DNA of 64,000 bases from the NCBI GenBank assembly GCA_003167215.1, contig PMTV01000053.1, positions 230,472 to 294,471 of the forward strand, given 5' to 3'. The position numbers and the translations under genes were made by a program. Shown one piece after another: positions 54,859 to 63,169 of this stretch. Under the pieces are notes generated by a model. It was not told the origin of the DNA. It worked only from the letters and a program-made list of their open reading frames with translations, and ran no database searches. The stretch is from Acidobacteriota bacterium (lineage in GTDB: Bacteria > Acidobacteriota > Terriglobia > Acidiferrales > UBA7541). The stretch's first letter is position 1. Each line of letters begins with the position of its first letter.

Positions 54859-56233
54859 ACCGCAGGGCCTCGACTGGATTCAGTTTTGCAGCGCGCGACG
54901 CGGGGTAAATGCCGGCGGCAAGGCTTACCAGGACAGAAAACCCGATAGCGCCCGCGACCATCCACCAAGGGATAGAAGATAGATCGATCGGAGGCAATTC
55001 CTGCCTGCGCAAATAAGCATTCGTGCCGAAGGTGAGCGCGGAGCCGATGAGCCAGCCGAGAGCAACGCCTAAAATGCCGCCGAGGAGACCCATGACGCCG
55101 GCTTCCGCGAAAAACAGACGGCGAATGTCGCGGTCGGCTGCGCCCAAGGCTTTCAGGATGCCAATTTCGCGGCGGCGTTCGAGAATAGCCATCACAAGAG
55201 TGTTGATAATACCGAGCGAAGCGACAGCAAGAGCCAAGCTGCCGAAAATTCCCAGAAGCAAATCGAATACGGCAAAGACCTGACGGAGGCTCTTGGTCGC
55301 ATCAAGCAGAGAAAAAGTGGTGAATCCCTGACTCTGGATCGCGTCTTCCACGGATTTCACTTGGGACGGGCCTTTCACGCGTACCGTAAGGCTGTCGTAA
55401 TTCCCTTTCGAGGAAGTTCCGCGCAGAATTTCGCGCAAATCATTTGCTTGGGCAATGCGCAGAGTCTCGGCAACTTGCAAGGGAATGAGCAAGCGGCCCC
55501 GGCCGAAACCACCAAAGCCGGTGGCCGGCTCGGTCTCGACAACACCGACGATACGAAAAATTTTCTCGCGCGGTACGATGGAAAACCCCGGCGAGAGATC
55601 GCTCTCCCCCGGGTGTGGAGCTGTTCCGCCCGCGGCTGCTTTGCTCTTGCCGGCGCTTGGTTCTGCCGGGAGCGGCTGGCGTTCGGCATAGCGCAGTGCA
55701 AGGTCTTTACCGAGAAGCGAGTCCGGCTGAGTGGAGAGATCCCTGGCGAACTCGATTTGAAGTATTGCTTCGTCGACATTCGGGCCGGAGAAGAATGCGC
55801 CTTTCATACCATCGAATGCGCCATCGGATTTAGCGGATGCAGGAATGCCCGCGACGGTGGTCGAGAACGGCTTGCCTTCGAATTGGATTTCCGTCGGGAA
55901 GCGAATCTCGGGATAGACTTCGACAACATTGGCGAGCCCGGCGATTTTACGGCGCGCTTCCTCGTCTAGAGGCTTCGCCGGCGACGCGTTCGCCGGGTCG
56001 GGGCGTGCCGGCCGGCCGAAGCCTCGGTTCATCCGCGAGCTGACAAAGACAGCGTCAAACAAACCGGAGCGGGAAAGACGCTTGCTGGCTAGCTCCTGCA
56101 AGCCAACGCCGAGCGACAGCATGGCCACGAGCGAGGCCACTCCCACGGCGATGCCGAGAGTGGTGAGAGAGTTTCGCAACAGCGCTTCGCGCAGGTTGCG
56201 CCCGGCGAGTTCCGTGAGGTCGCGTGCCTTCAT
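54851..56233 (-). CDS. MacB-type ABC transporter permease
   Basis: A 460-residue FtsX/MacB-like permease. It has one N-terminal membrane helix (LTTLGIAVGVASLVAMLSLGV), a large periplasmic domain (residues about 45-310, containing NVVEVYPEIRFPT), and three C-terminal helices, with the conserved ILERRREIGILKALGAADRDIRRLF between TM2 and TM3. The C-terminus ASRAAKLNPVEALRYE is diagnostic of the family. Such systems drive mechanotransmission or export of lipoproteins, peptides or drugs. It overlaps the ATPase gene by 4 nt. Confidence 0.93.
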   Translation of the reverse strand: MKARDLTELAGRNLREALLRNSLTTLGIAVGVASLVAMLSLGVGLQELASKRLSRSGLFDAVFVSSRMNRGFGRPARPDPANASPAKPLDEEARRKIAGLANVVEVYPEIRFPTEIQFEGKPFSTTVAGIPASAKSDGAFDGMKGAFFSGPNVDEAILQIEFARDLSTQPDSLLGKDLALRYAERQPLPAEPSAGKSKAAAGGTAPHPGESDLSPGFSIVPREKIFRIVGVVETEPATGFGGFGRGRLLIPLQVAETLRIAQANDLREILRGTSSKGNYDSLTVRVKGPSQVKSVEDAIQSQGFTTFSLLDATKSLRQVFAVFDLLLGIFGSLALAVASLGIINTLVMAILERRREIGILKALGAADRDIRRLFFAEAGVMGLLGGILGVALGWLIGSALTFGTNAYLRRQELPPIDLSSIPWWMVAGAIGFSVLVSLAAGIYPASRAAKLNPVEALRYE

Positions 56234-56946
56234 GACTTGATCCCATCGCTGGTGAGTTTTCCGTCCGCCATGGTCACGATGCGATGTGCAAACCGCGCGG
56301 CGCGGTCATGGTCATGCGTGACCATCACAATAGTCATACCAAGCGACGCATTAATTTCCTGCAACAAGTGGAGAATGGCGTCGCCGGTGACGCTGTCCAG
56401 ATTCCCCGTCGGTTCATCGGCCAGCAGAATCGTGGGCCGGTTCACGAGGGCGCGGGCGAGCGCTGCGCGTTGCTGTTCGCCGCCGGACAATTCGCTGGGG
56501 CGATGCGTCAAGCGAGCGGTCAGGCGGACACGTTCCACTGCTTCCCGCACTCGCCCTGCGCGGTCGTTGCGTTCCACCTCCGCCAGCCGTAACGGCAGCT
56601 CAACATTTTCTTCGAGCGTCATGCGTGGCAAGAGATTGAAAGACTGAAAAACCATTCCGACGGTATGGCTGCGATGCTGCGCGAAATCTTCAGAATTCAT
56701 TTCGGCGAGGTTACGCCCACGAGCAAAAATGGCACCGGAAGTGGGACGGTCAAGACCCGCCATCAAATTCAGCAGCGTGGACTTGCCGGAGCCGGAACTG
56801 CCCAGAAGCGCTACGAATTCCTTGGAGCGAATTGCAATGCTGACGTCGTCCACGGCGCGGACGAGCGCATCTCCCATTTGGTAGCTACGAGAGACCCCGT
56901 CCGTGCGGATCGCGATTTCATCAATTGTCCCGATCATTTCACCCAC
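56230..56946 (-). CDS. MacB/LolD-type ABC transporter ATP-binding protein
   Basis: A 238-residue ATPase: Walker A LLGSSGSGKSTLLNLMAGLD, Q loop MVFQSFNLLPRMT, signature ELSGGEQQRAALARALVN, Walker B ILLADEPTGNLD and the switch histidine in VMVTHDHDRAA. The spacing is that of the MacB/LolD/FtsE subgroup. The GTG at 56946 and the ATG at 56937 are both possible starts; neither has a good ribosome-binding site. It is the first gene of the three-gene operon. Confidence 0.93.
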   Translation of the reverse strand: MGEMIGTIDEIAIRTDGVSRSYQMGDALVRAVDDVSIAIRSKEFVALLGSSGSGKSTLLNLMAGLDRPTSGAIFARGRNLAEMNSEDFAQHRSHTVGMVFQSFNLLPRMTLEENVELPLRLAEVERNDRAGRVREAVERVRLTARLTHRPSELSGGEQQRAALARALVNRPTILLADEPTGNLDSVTGDAILHLLQEINASLGMTIVMVTHDHDRAARFAHRIVTMADGKLTSDGIKS

Positions 56947-57001
56947 ACTATTACTACGTTCGGCAGAGCTTGTTAGTTACTTAAATTAATGGAGACGAAG
57001 G

Positions 57002-58123
57002 CTAGAGATTTAGATCGCCGTATCGTTCGGCCACAACCGATTCGGCTCGACGAAGCAGCTTGGCCGGCGTTGCGCCATGTGGATTGCTCCATCGTCCTGG
57101 AATGGCTAGACGGCAATTAGGGCAGCGGCCGTCTCGCAGGTTATTTTGCTGTACGTCGTGCCACGAGCGGCGGACGAGAAGCGTTCCGCACGACGGGCAT
57201 AGCGTGTGCGCATCGGTGTGGATGTTTCCTTCATAGACGTAATGCAGCCCGGCTTCGAGCGCGATGGCGCGCGCGGCGTGCAATGTTTCGGGCGACGTGC
57301 GAGGCTTGTCGCGCAACTTGAAGTCGGGATGGAACGCAGTGAAATGCAGGGGCACGTCCGGGCCTAGGTTCTCAAAGATCCAGTCGGCCAGCTTGCGAAA
57401 TTCATCAGCGCCGTCATTCAGAGTGGGGATGATCAGATTTGTAATTTCGAACCAGACATTCGTCTCATTCTTCAGCCACTTCAACATATCGAGAACCGGC
57501 TGCAAATGAGTGAGAGTAATGCGGCCGTAGAAATTTTCCGTGAACGCTTTCAAGTCCACGTTGGCGGCGTCCACGTGATCGTAAATATCGTGGAACGCGT
57601 CGTAGGTGATGTAGCCATTCGTGACCATCACAGTGTTCAGTCCGCGCTCTTTGGCGGCGCGGCAGATATCTATGACGTATTCACCCCAGATGGTCGGCTC
57701 GTTGTAAGTAAATGCAATCGAGGGGCAGTTATTTTTCATTGCGAGCAGAGCTACATCTTCCGGCGGGACGTGAGACGAATGCACCTGATCCGAGCGCGAT
57801 TTCGAGATATCCCAATTCTGGCAGAAGAAGCAGCCCATGTTGCAGCCGGCGGTCCCCATCGAAAAGACGCGCGTTCCGGGAAGGAAATGGTTGAGCGGTT
57901 TTTTCTCGATAGGATCGATCTGCATCGCGGCGGGCGAGGCGTAGCCAAGGCTGTAGAGCTTGCCGCCTTCGTTCACACGGATGAAGCAGAAGCCAGCCTG
58001 TCCATCGCCGATATGACAATGGCGCGGACAAAGATAGCAATGCGCTTTGCCGCCGGGTTCAGGGTTCCACCAGCGCGCTTCGTGTAGCGCGGCAGTCTTT
58101 TGGAGAATCTTGAGATCTTGCAT
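57002..58123 (-). CDS. AmmeMemoRadiSam-system radical SAM enzyme
   Basis: A 373-residue radical SAM protein (PflA-activase-like). The cluster motif is TAGCNMGCFFCQNWDISKS (CxxxCxxC), with an N-terminal cysteine set KAHCYLCPRHCHIGDGQAGFC and a C-terminal pair of CxxC motifs (CPSCG, CPNCR) that probably bind zinc. YNEPTIWGEY and DLKAF are family hallmarks. This enzyme is usually encoded with AMMECR1-like and MEMO1-like proteins; neither is in the window. Start uncertain: ATG 58159 is also possible, and the track's 58282 is unlikely. The system's reaction is not established. Confidence 0.9.
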   Translation of the reverse strand: MQDLKILQKTAALHEARWWNPEPGGKAHCYLCPRHCHIGDGQAGFCFIRVNEGGKLYSLGYASPAAMQIDPIEKKPLNHFLPGTRVFSMGTAGCNMGCFFCQNWDISKSRSDQVHSSHVPPEDVALLAMKNNCPSIAFTYNEPTIWGEYVIDICRAAKERGLNTVMVTNGYITYDAFHDIYDHVDAANVDLKAFTENFYGRITLTHLQPVLDMLKWLKNETNVWFEITNLIIPTLNDGADEFRKLADWIFENLGPDVPLHFTAFHPDFKLRDKPRTSPETLHAARAIALEAGLHYVYEGNIHTDAHTLCPSCGTLLVRRSWHDVQQNNLRDGRCPNCRLAIPGRWSNPHGATPAKLLRRAESVVAERYGDLNL

Positions 58124-58272
58124 GAAATTGCGAGACGCAAACTGCTCGCTAGCAATCATTATACGCCAGCGGCATGGAGACGGGTGTTTGCGTGCAGGTG
58201 CAAGGGGTTTAACATACGATTGATGCAACGCGCGATTGCGAGCGGGTCGGCGGCGAACAGGGATAATGGAAC

Positions 58273-58896
58273 ATGTCTCCATGGCGGCGACGCGTGGTGC
58301 TTGCGTACATGAAAAGTTCAGCTTCCAGGTCTCTCAGCATCGTCGCGGTATCCGTGTCGCTCTTAATCCCGTTCGGAGCTTTGGGTGAATCAGCGGTCCA
58401 GGAAGCCCCGCAGGTGTTGGAATACAAAGAGGTCGTTCCACTCTCATCCGGCCAAGTTCGGGACGGAAATGTATGCGTCAATTTCGGCCCGGTGATGACA
58501 GCCGGCGATTTTTTCGACGGACTGCAGCGGCACGAAACGCCGTCGGGCGATGAATTTCGCAAGAATTCACAGGTGGTGAAGAATTTTCCCGAACAAATTA
58601 CCGTTCAGGTTCAGCTGTCCATCTCCGTGTGCGACGCCGATATTTACACGCCGGCTCCCGCGCCGGGATTCTTGAACGGCATCCGGTTCAGAGCCCAATG
58701 GAAGCGCGGACTGGCCATGCGACCGGTGGAACAATTTGCGATTCAGCGAGTAGCGATAACGTCGGAAGAAGGCGACAGCAGGATGCTGTTCCTACTGAAG
58801 ATTCGCGACAAAAACGTGCCGCTGACGGACCACCTGATTATTTCCGTTATTTCACCGCAGGGGAAACTGCTTTCGCGAATGTCCGGCAGATTGTAG
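58273..58896 (+). CDS. exported hypothetical protein
   Basis: A 207-residue protein with a signal-like N-terminus (RSLSIVAVSVSLLIPFGALGES); ATG 58309 would give a more typical signal peptide. The mature part reads as beta-rich, with three cysteines at most, and stretches such as VVPLSSGQVRDGNVCVNFGPVM and EQITVQVQLSISVCDADIY. I do not recognise the family. It is divergent from the radical SAM gene. Confidence 0.7.
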   Translation: MSPWRRRVVLAYMKSSASRSLSIVAVSVSLLIPFGALGESAVQEAPQVLEYKEVVPLSSGQVRDGNVCVNFGPVMTAGDFFDGLQRHETPSGDEFRKNSQVVKNFPEQITVQVQLSISVCDADIYTPAPAPGFLNGIRFRAQWKRGLAMRPVEQFAIQRVAITSEEGDSRMLFLLKIRDKNVPLTDHLIISVISPQGKLLSRMSGRL

Positions 58897-58905
58897 AGCT
58901 GCATT

Positions 58906-59124
58906 TCAGGAATTTTGAGCGCCGCGGCGTATGGCTACCCATTCGAGGAACCGTTCGATGCGGGCACGCTCCCGCCACATCAGCCCGAAGAATTTTCGGG
59001 CGTCGAGCCCCGAGGCTTCTTTGCCGAAGAACGTTTCCATGCGCCACTGAATGTAGGGCGAAGCCCACGGGCGCAGACGATAGCCACGGGCGATAATCCA
59101 GTAATAGCGCACGGCGTTCAGCAT
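58906..59124 (-). CDS. small aromatic-rich hypothetical protein
   Basis: A 72-residue protein, MLNAVRYYWIIARGYRLRPW and onward, with many Tyr, Trp and Arg (YIQWRMETFFG, FFGLMWRERARIERFLEW). The even codon pattern, the absence of any competing gene, and a sequence that looks like other acidobacterial small proteins support it being real. No Shine-Dalgarno sequence is obvious. It converges on the 58273 gene (9 nt between stops). Function unknown. Confidence 0.6.
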   Translation of the reverse strand: MLNAVRYYWIIARGYRLRPWASPYIQWRMETFFGKEASGLDARKFFGLMWRERARIERFLEWVAIRRGAQNS

Positions 59125-59237
59125 GTCACGCAGACGGGACGCAGAACGCGTCGACCTCTCGCTGCGATGGAGCCATTCCTAAAAGTTCGCTTCCGCCGAG
59201 ATGGTAGAATCGAGACGTTCGCAGAAAGGCTTTTGAG

Positions 59238-59582
59238 ATGACCGCGGAAGACCACTACTACGCCGGGATAGATTTTTTTGGCGAGGGCAAACTGGACTCG
59301 GCGATTGAGGAATACAACCGCGCGCTGGAGCTCGATCCTAAGTTGATCGACGCGCTTCATGGCCTGGCGCAAGCGTATCACGCCAGCGAAGATTTTCACC
59401 GCACGATTGAAGCGGCGCGGCGAATCCTGGTTCTGGAGCCTGACGACATTCTTGCGTGGACCACGATTTCACGGGCCTACCAACGCTTGGGAATGATTCC
59501 GGAAGCCGAAGAGGCGGGAAACAAGGCGCGCATTCTAGGATGGAAGCAGCAGCTTCGGGAACAGAAACCGAAAGCGAAGTAG
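59238..59582 (+). CDS. tetratricopeptide-repeat protein
   Basis: A 114-residue protein consisting of about three TPR units: DHYYAGIDFFGEGKLDSAIEEYNRALELDP, LIDALHGLAQAYHASEDFHRTIEAARRILVLEP, and ILAWTTISRAYQRLGMIPEAEEAGNKARI. TPRs form a helical groove for protein binding. No signal peptide. A bidirectional terminator follows. Confidence 0.9.
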   Translation: MTAEDHYYAGIDFFGEGKLDSAIEEYNRALELDPKLIDALHGLAQAYHASEDFHRTIEAARRILVLEPDDILAWTTISRAYQRLGMIPEAEEAGNKARILGWKQQLREQKPKAK

Positions 59583-59611
59583 GAGCGATGTTGCAACGAG
59601 AAAATAAAAAA

Positions 59612-59640
59612 GGGCCGAGCGACGAACTCGGCCCCTTTTT
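59612..59640. terminator. bidirectional Rho-independent terminator
   Basis: GGGCCGAG-cgacgaa-CTCGGCCC forms an 8-bp stem flanked by an A run on the left (aaaataaaaaa) and a T run on the right (cttttt), so it can end both the plus-strand TPR transcript and the minus-strand aldehyde dehydrogenase transcript. Confidence 0.9.
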
Positions 59641-59656
59641 GTTTCTAGAACGGCTC

Positions 59657-61153
59657 TTACAGCGCGCAGCAGACGGACTTGACCTCGGTGTAGTTCTTGA
59701 GGACTTCGTGGCCCATCTCGCGGCCCCAGCCGGACTGCTTGTATCCACCGAATGGGAGCGCTGCGTCGAAGACGTTGTAGCAATTGATCCACACGGTTCC
59801 GGCGCGGAGCTTGGACGCGAGCGCATGCGCCTTCTTGATATCGCGCGTCCAGATCCCTGCAGCGAGACCGTACTCCGTATTGTTGGCCTTTGCGGCAATT
59901 TCGTTGATGTCGGTAAACGGAGTCGCCGTGACCACCGGCCCAAAAATCTCTTCGCGCACAACCTTCATGTTTTCGGTGGTGTCGACGAGGACAGTAGGCT
60001 GTACGAAGTAACCTCTGTTGCCTTCGCGCCCACCGCCCGTCACCGCTTTTGCGCCTTCTTTCTTGCCGGATTCCAAATAGCCGCAGACCTTGTTGAATTG
60101 CTCTTCGGAAACGAGCGGGCCCATATCGCTGTCGGGGTCAAATCCCTGGCGAACACGGATCTTGCTTGCGGTTTGCGCCACGCCGTCAACGACCTTGTCG
60201 AAAATTTTCTTATCAACGAAGAGACGCGATCCCGCGCAGCAGCACTGGCCCTGGTTGAAAAAGATCGCGCTGGCCGCGCCGGGGATAGCGGCATCGATGT
60301 CGGCGTCTTCCAGTACAATGTTGGGAGACTTGCCGCCCAGTTCGAGCGAGACTTTCTTCAGATTACCTGTGGCAGCGTGCACGATCAGCTTGCCGACTTC
60401 GGTGGAACCGGTGAAAGCGATCTTATCGACGTCCGGATGCGCGGCCAAAGCGGCGCCGGCGGTCTCGCCGTATCCTGGAACGATATTCACGACACCTTCC
60501 GGGAATCCCGCTTCCAGTATCAATTCGCCCAGGCGAAGGGCTGTGAGAGGAGTCTGTTCCGCCGGCTTCAGAATTACCGTGCATCCGGTAGTCAGCGCCG
60601 GGGCCAGCTTCCACGCAGCCATCAGCAACGGGAAATTCCAGGGGATGATCTGGCCGACGACGCCCACTGGTTCGCGCGAAGTGTAAGCATGGAATGCTCC
60701 CTGCTTCGCGAGGCCCATCGGAATGGTGTTGCCTTCGACTTTTGTGGCCCATCCGGCGTAGTAGCGGAAGTGATCGATTGCAAGCGGAAGGTCGGCGACG
60801 CGCGCGATCTTGAGGGGCTTGCCGTTGTCGAGCGATTCGAGTTGCGCAAATTCCTCGGCGTGCTTTTCGAGCAGGTCGGCGAGTTTCCAGAGGAGTTTGC
60901 CGCGCTCGGAAGGAGAAATTCTGGACCACTTGCCGGTGTCAAAAGCTGCGCGTGCAGCTTTGACGGCTCGATCGATGTCTTCTTTGTCGCCTGCGGCGAC
61001 GTTGGCGAGGACCTCGCCGGTCGCGGGATTGTAGGTAGGGAAAGTCTTGCCAGAGGCCGCTTCAACCCATTTTCCGTTGATCAGGAGCTTGCCTGTTTTG
61101 GATACGAAACCGGTGACGTTGCTATCCGGCTGTACGACTGCAGCAGTTGCCAT
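59657..61153 (-). CDS. NAD(P)-dependent aldehyde dehydrogenase
   Basis: A 498-residue enzyme of the ALDH1/2-like class that oxidises aldehydes to acids. It has the coenzyme motif [11 protein letters not shown], the general-base glutamate in [14 protein letters not shown], the catalytic cysteine in [13 protein letters not shown], and EEIFGPVV and [15 protein letters not shown] near the C-terminus. The substrate range cannot be read from sequence. It is a single gene, with a terminator at its 3' side. Confidence 0.95.
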   Translation of the reverse strand: MATAAVVQPDSNVTGFVSKTGKLLINGKWVEAASGKTFPTYNPATGEVLANVAAGDKEDIDRAVKAARAAFDTGKWSRISPSERGKLLWKLADLLEKHAEEFAQLESLDNGKPLKIARVADLPLAIDHFRYYAGWATKVEGNTIPMGLAKQGAFHAYTSREPVGVVGQIIPWNFPLLMAAWKLAPALTTGCTVILKPAEQTPLTALRLGELILEAGFPEGVVNIVPGYGETAGAALAAHPDVDKIAFTGSTEVGKLIVHAATGNLKKVSLELGGKSPNIVLEDADIDAAIPGAASAIFFNQGQCCCAGSRLFVDKKIFDKVVDGVAQTASKIRVRQGFDPDSDMGPLVSEEQFNKVCGYLESGKKEGAKAVTGGGREGNRGYFVQPTVLVDTTENMKVVREEIFGPVVTATPFTDINEIAAKANNTEYGLAAGIWTRDIKKAHALASKLRAGTVWINCYNVFDAALPFGGYKQSGWGREMGHEVLKNYTEVKSVCCAL

Positions 61154-61377
61154 GTGATTTTCCTCCGCTAATTTAAGTTAGAAATTTTGCAGTCCAGTAT
61201 CTGAGCCATATTTCTGAATCCGGGTCTCGCGCGGGGGCCGCCGCTACCATCATTGAACGCACCACGCGAAATGTCGTTTTAACTCCAAGTGGGCTAAAAG
61301 GGCGAGTCTAAAGTTACTCCGGCGGAGAGCAAAATTCAAGTCACAGGGATATCCGGGCGGGCAGTCAATCGCGCGCA

Positions 61378-62055
61378 CTAAGAGGGCACGCGCCGAACCC
61401 ACAGGCGCTCGGTGGCTGGTTTACCCAGGTGGATGCGGGCGGAATGATGGCCGACGGATATGGCCATGGTCTCGTCATACTCGCGCTTGTGGACGCGCAA
61501 CCGCGTGCCCGGACGAAGCTTGAGGCTTTCCATGAATTCAAGAAACTTGGGATCTTTTTCGAACACGCGGAGAACTTCGTAGGAGCGGGCGACCTCGGCA
61601 TCAGACAGCCGCACCGCGCCGAATTTGCGCCGCAGCTTGGACATGCCGCCGAATAGTGGAACGCCATGCGGACAGCGGACGTCGCGGCCAAAACGCTTGA
61701 GCAGCAGCGCCGCGACCTGCGGGGAAATTCCGTGTTCCAGGCGCTCGGCTTCCTCGTGCGCGCGCGACCAATCAATGCCGATGACGTCGGTAAGAAGTTT
61801 TTCGGCCAGGCGATGACGAAGAACCAAGTGCTGGGCGATTCCCTGCCCCTTCACGGAAAGGACGATGCGGCCGTCGCGCCTGACGTGCAGGAAGCCGGTC
61901 CGGGCCATGCGCTTGAGGGCGGCAGTGACGGCCGGCGGCGTGACGCCAAGGTCTTCGGCCAGGCGCGCGCTGATCGGCGTTTGCTCCTCCTGCACGAGCT
62001 CCCAGATGGCCTTCAGATAATCTTCCTGGGAAACGCTGGTCTTTTCGCGGCGCAA
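61378..62055 (-). CDS. DtxR/MntR-family metal-dependent regulator with FeoA-like domain
   Basis: A 225-residue repressor. The N-terminal winged helix (SVSQEDYLKAIWELVQEE, DLGVTPPAVTAALKRMARTGFL) is followed by the metal-binding dimerisation domain with HEEAERLEHGIS and RCPHGVPLFG, which provide the His/Glu/Cys ligands of DtxR-type sensors, and a C-terminal SH3/FeoA-like domain (residues about 150-215). It should respond to Fe or Mn. The start is TTG with GAGGAG 4 nt upstream. It is the last gene of a minus-strand run with pdxS-pdxT and a phosphatase-like gene, an unusual set. Confidence 0.9.
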   Translation of the reverse strand: MRREKTSVSQEDYLKAIWELVQEEQTPISARLAEDLGVTPPAVTAALKRMARTGFLHVRRDGRIVLSVKGQGIAQHLVLRHRLAEKLLTDVIGIDWSRAHEEAERLEHGISPQVAALLLKRFGRDVRCPHGVPLFGGMSKLRRKFGAVRLSDAEVARSYEVLRVFEKDPKFLEFMESLKLRPGTRLRVHKREYDETMAISVGHHSARIHLGKPATERLWVRRVPS

Positions 62056-62079
62056 GATGCTCCTCGCAAAATGCCGGTG

Positions 62080-62535
62080 CTACGAAGACGCGCCCTCTGA
62101 GCGCGCTTTGGGATCGGGAGGCTGTTCCGTTTGCGACAGGTGCAAACGCGCTGCTAAATCCTTAACCCGAGCTTCGATATCATCGCAGGTGCGGCAGTGG
62201 ATTTCCACCGCTTCGCCGAATGGATCTTGCACCTGCCAGTCCTCAAAGCGCTGGCCCGCGAAGAGAGAGGTGCCGGGAATGCCAGACATGTTCACGATCA
62301 GGTCCGGCTTCTTCAGCTTGTGCGTACGCAGCCCTTTTGAAAACTGTCCCTCGAACGAGATGCCACGTTCGCGCAGAACTCTCTGGGTCGTGTTGTCAAT
62401 AAAACCGAGCGGGGATACTCCGGCGCTTTCTGCTGCGATAATGTCCGCGGCGTCGTGGCGAGCAATCGCTTCCGCCATCTGGCTGCGGACGCAATTGCCA
62501 ACGCACACGAACAAAACTTTCACGGGTTGCGGCAT
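62080..62535 (-). CDS. low-molecular-weight phosphatase / arsenate reductase-like protein
   Basis: A 151-residue protein of the LMW-PTP fold. The P loop is CVGNCVRSQMAEA, in which the first Cys and the Arg form the catalytic CX5R; the N and SQMAEA match arsenate-reductase-type (ArsC, thioredoxin-coupled) members more than tyrosine phosphatases. The acid residue is in VQDPFGEA (DP motif). The paired C-terminal cysteines expected for ArsC relay are not obvious apart from IHCRTCDD, so the activity is undecided. It starts 3 nt after the pdxT stop. Confidence 0.88.
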   Translation of the reverse strand: MPQPVKVLFVCVGNCVRSQMAEAIARHDAADIIAAESAGVSPLGFIDNTTQRVLRERGISFEGQFSKGLRTHKLKKPDLIVNMSGIPGTSLFAGQRFEDWQVQDPFGEAVEIHCRTCDDIEARVKDLAARLHLSQTEQPPDPKARSEGASS

Positions 62536-62538
62536 AGG

Positions 62539-63111
62539 CTAAGAAGGATTCTCCGCCATCTTCAGGAAATATTCATGGACGGATGAGTCGCCGGTAAGCT
62601 CGGGATGAAATGTGGAGGCCAGAATTTTGCCTTGGCGCACGAGGACCGGATGGCCCGCGTCTTCCGCGAGTACTTCCACACCTTCACCAACGGATTCGAT
62701 AATCGGCGCGCGAATGAAAACCATTTCGACGGGTGCCGAGCCAATTTTTGTGTGTCCGAGGTGAACGTCGCTGGCAAGCTGGCGTCCATAGCCGTTTCGC
62801 AGGACGGAGACATCGAGGAGCGCGAGCGATTCCTGCGCGGGGCCGTGGACTTCGCGTGCGAGCAGAATAGTCCCGGCGCAAGTCCCGAAAAATGCGCCGC
62901 CATTCGAAGCGAACTGTTTCAGCGCATCGAACAGGCCCTCTTCAGTCATTACTTTCAAATGCGTGGTGCTTTCACCGCCCGGCAGAATTACGCCGGCAAC
63001 GTCCTTGAGGTCTTCCGGACGACGAACGTAGGTATAGGCAACACCCATACGCTCGAGCATTTTTGCGTGAGCTTCGTAATCACCTTGAATCGCGAGTATG
63101 CCGATGTTCAT
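62539..63111 (-). CDS. pdxT: pyridoxal 5'-phosphate synthase glutaminase subunit
   Basis: Supplies ammonia to PdxS for vitamin B6 synthesis. The 190-residue class I glutaminase has GILAIQGDYEAH at the start, the glycine-rich VILPGGESTT, the nucleophile Cys in FFGTCAGTILLA, and the His-Glu pair in FHPELTGD. I start at the ATG at 63111 (MNIGILAIQGD); the track's TTG adds five residues. It lies 58 nt after pdxS in the same operon. Confidence 0.95.
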   Translation of the reverse strand: MNIGILAIQGDYEAHAKMLERMGVAYTYVRRPEDLKDVAGVILPGGESTTHLKVMTEEGLFDALKQFASNGGAFFGTCAGTILLAREVHGPAQESLALLDVSVLRNGYGRQLASDVHLGHTKIGSAPVEMVFIRAPIIESVGEGVEVLAEDAGHPVLVRQGKILASTFHPELTGDSSVHEYFLKMAENPS

Positions 63112-63169
63112 GTGTTTTTCGTTCAAGCGAGAATCAGCCCTTTATGCTGGGACGCTTTTTCCGGAGCGC

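Noticed and set aside
59456-61171. 571-codon plus-strand ORF opposite aldehyde dehydrogenase
   Set aside because: It is the antisense shadow of a well-conserved enzyme; such long shadows are common in GC-rich genes.
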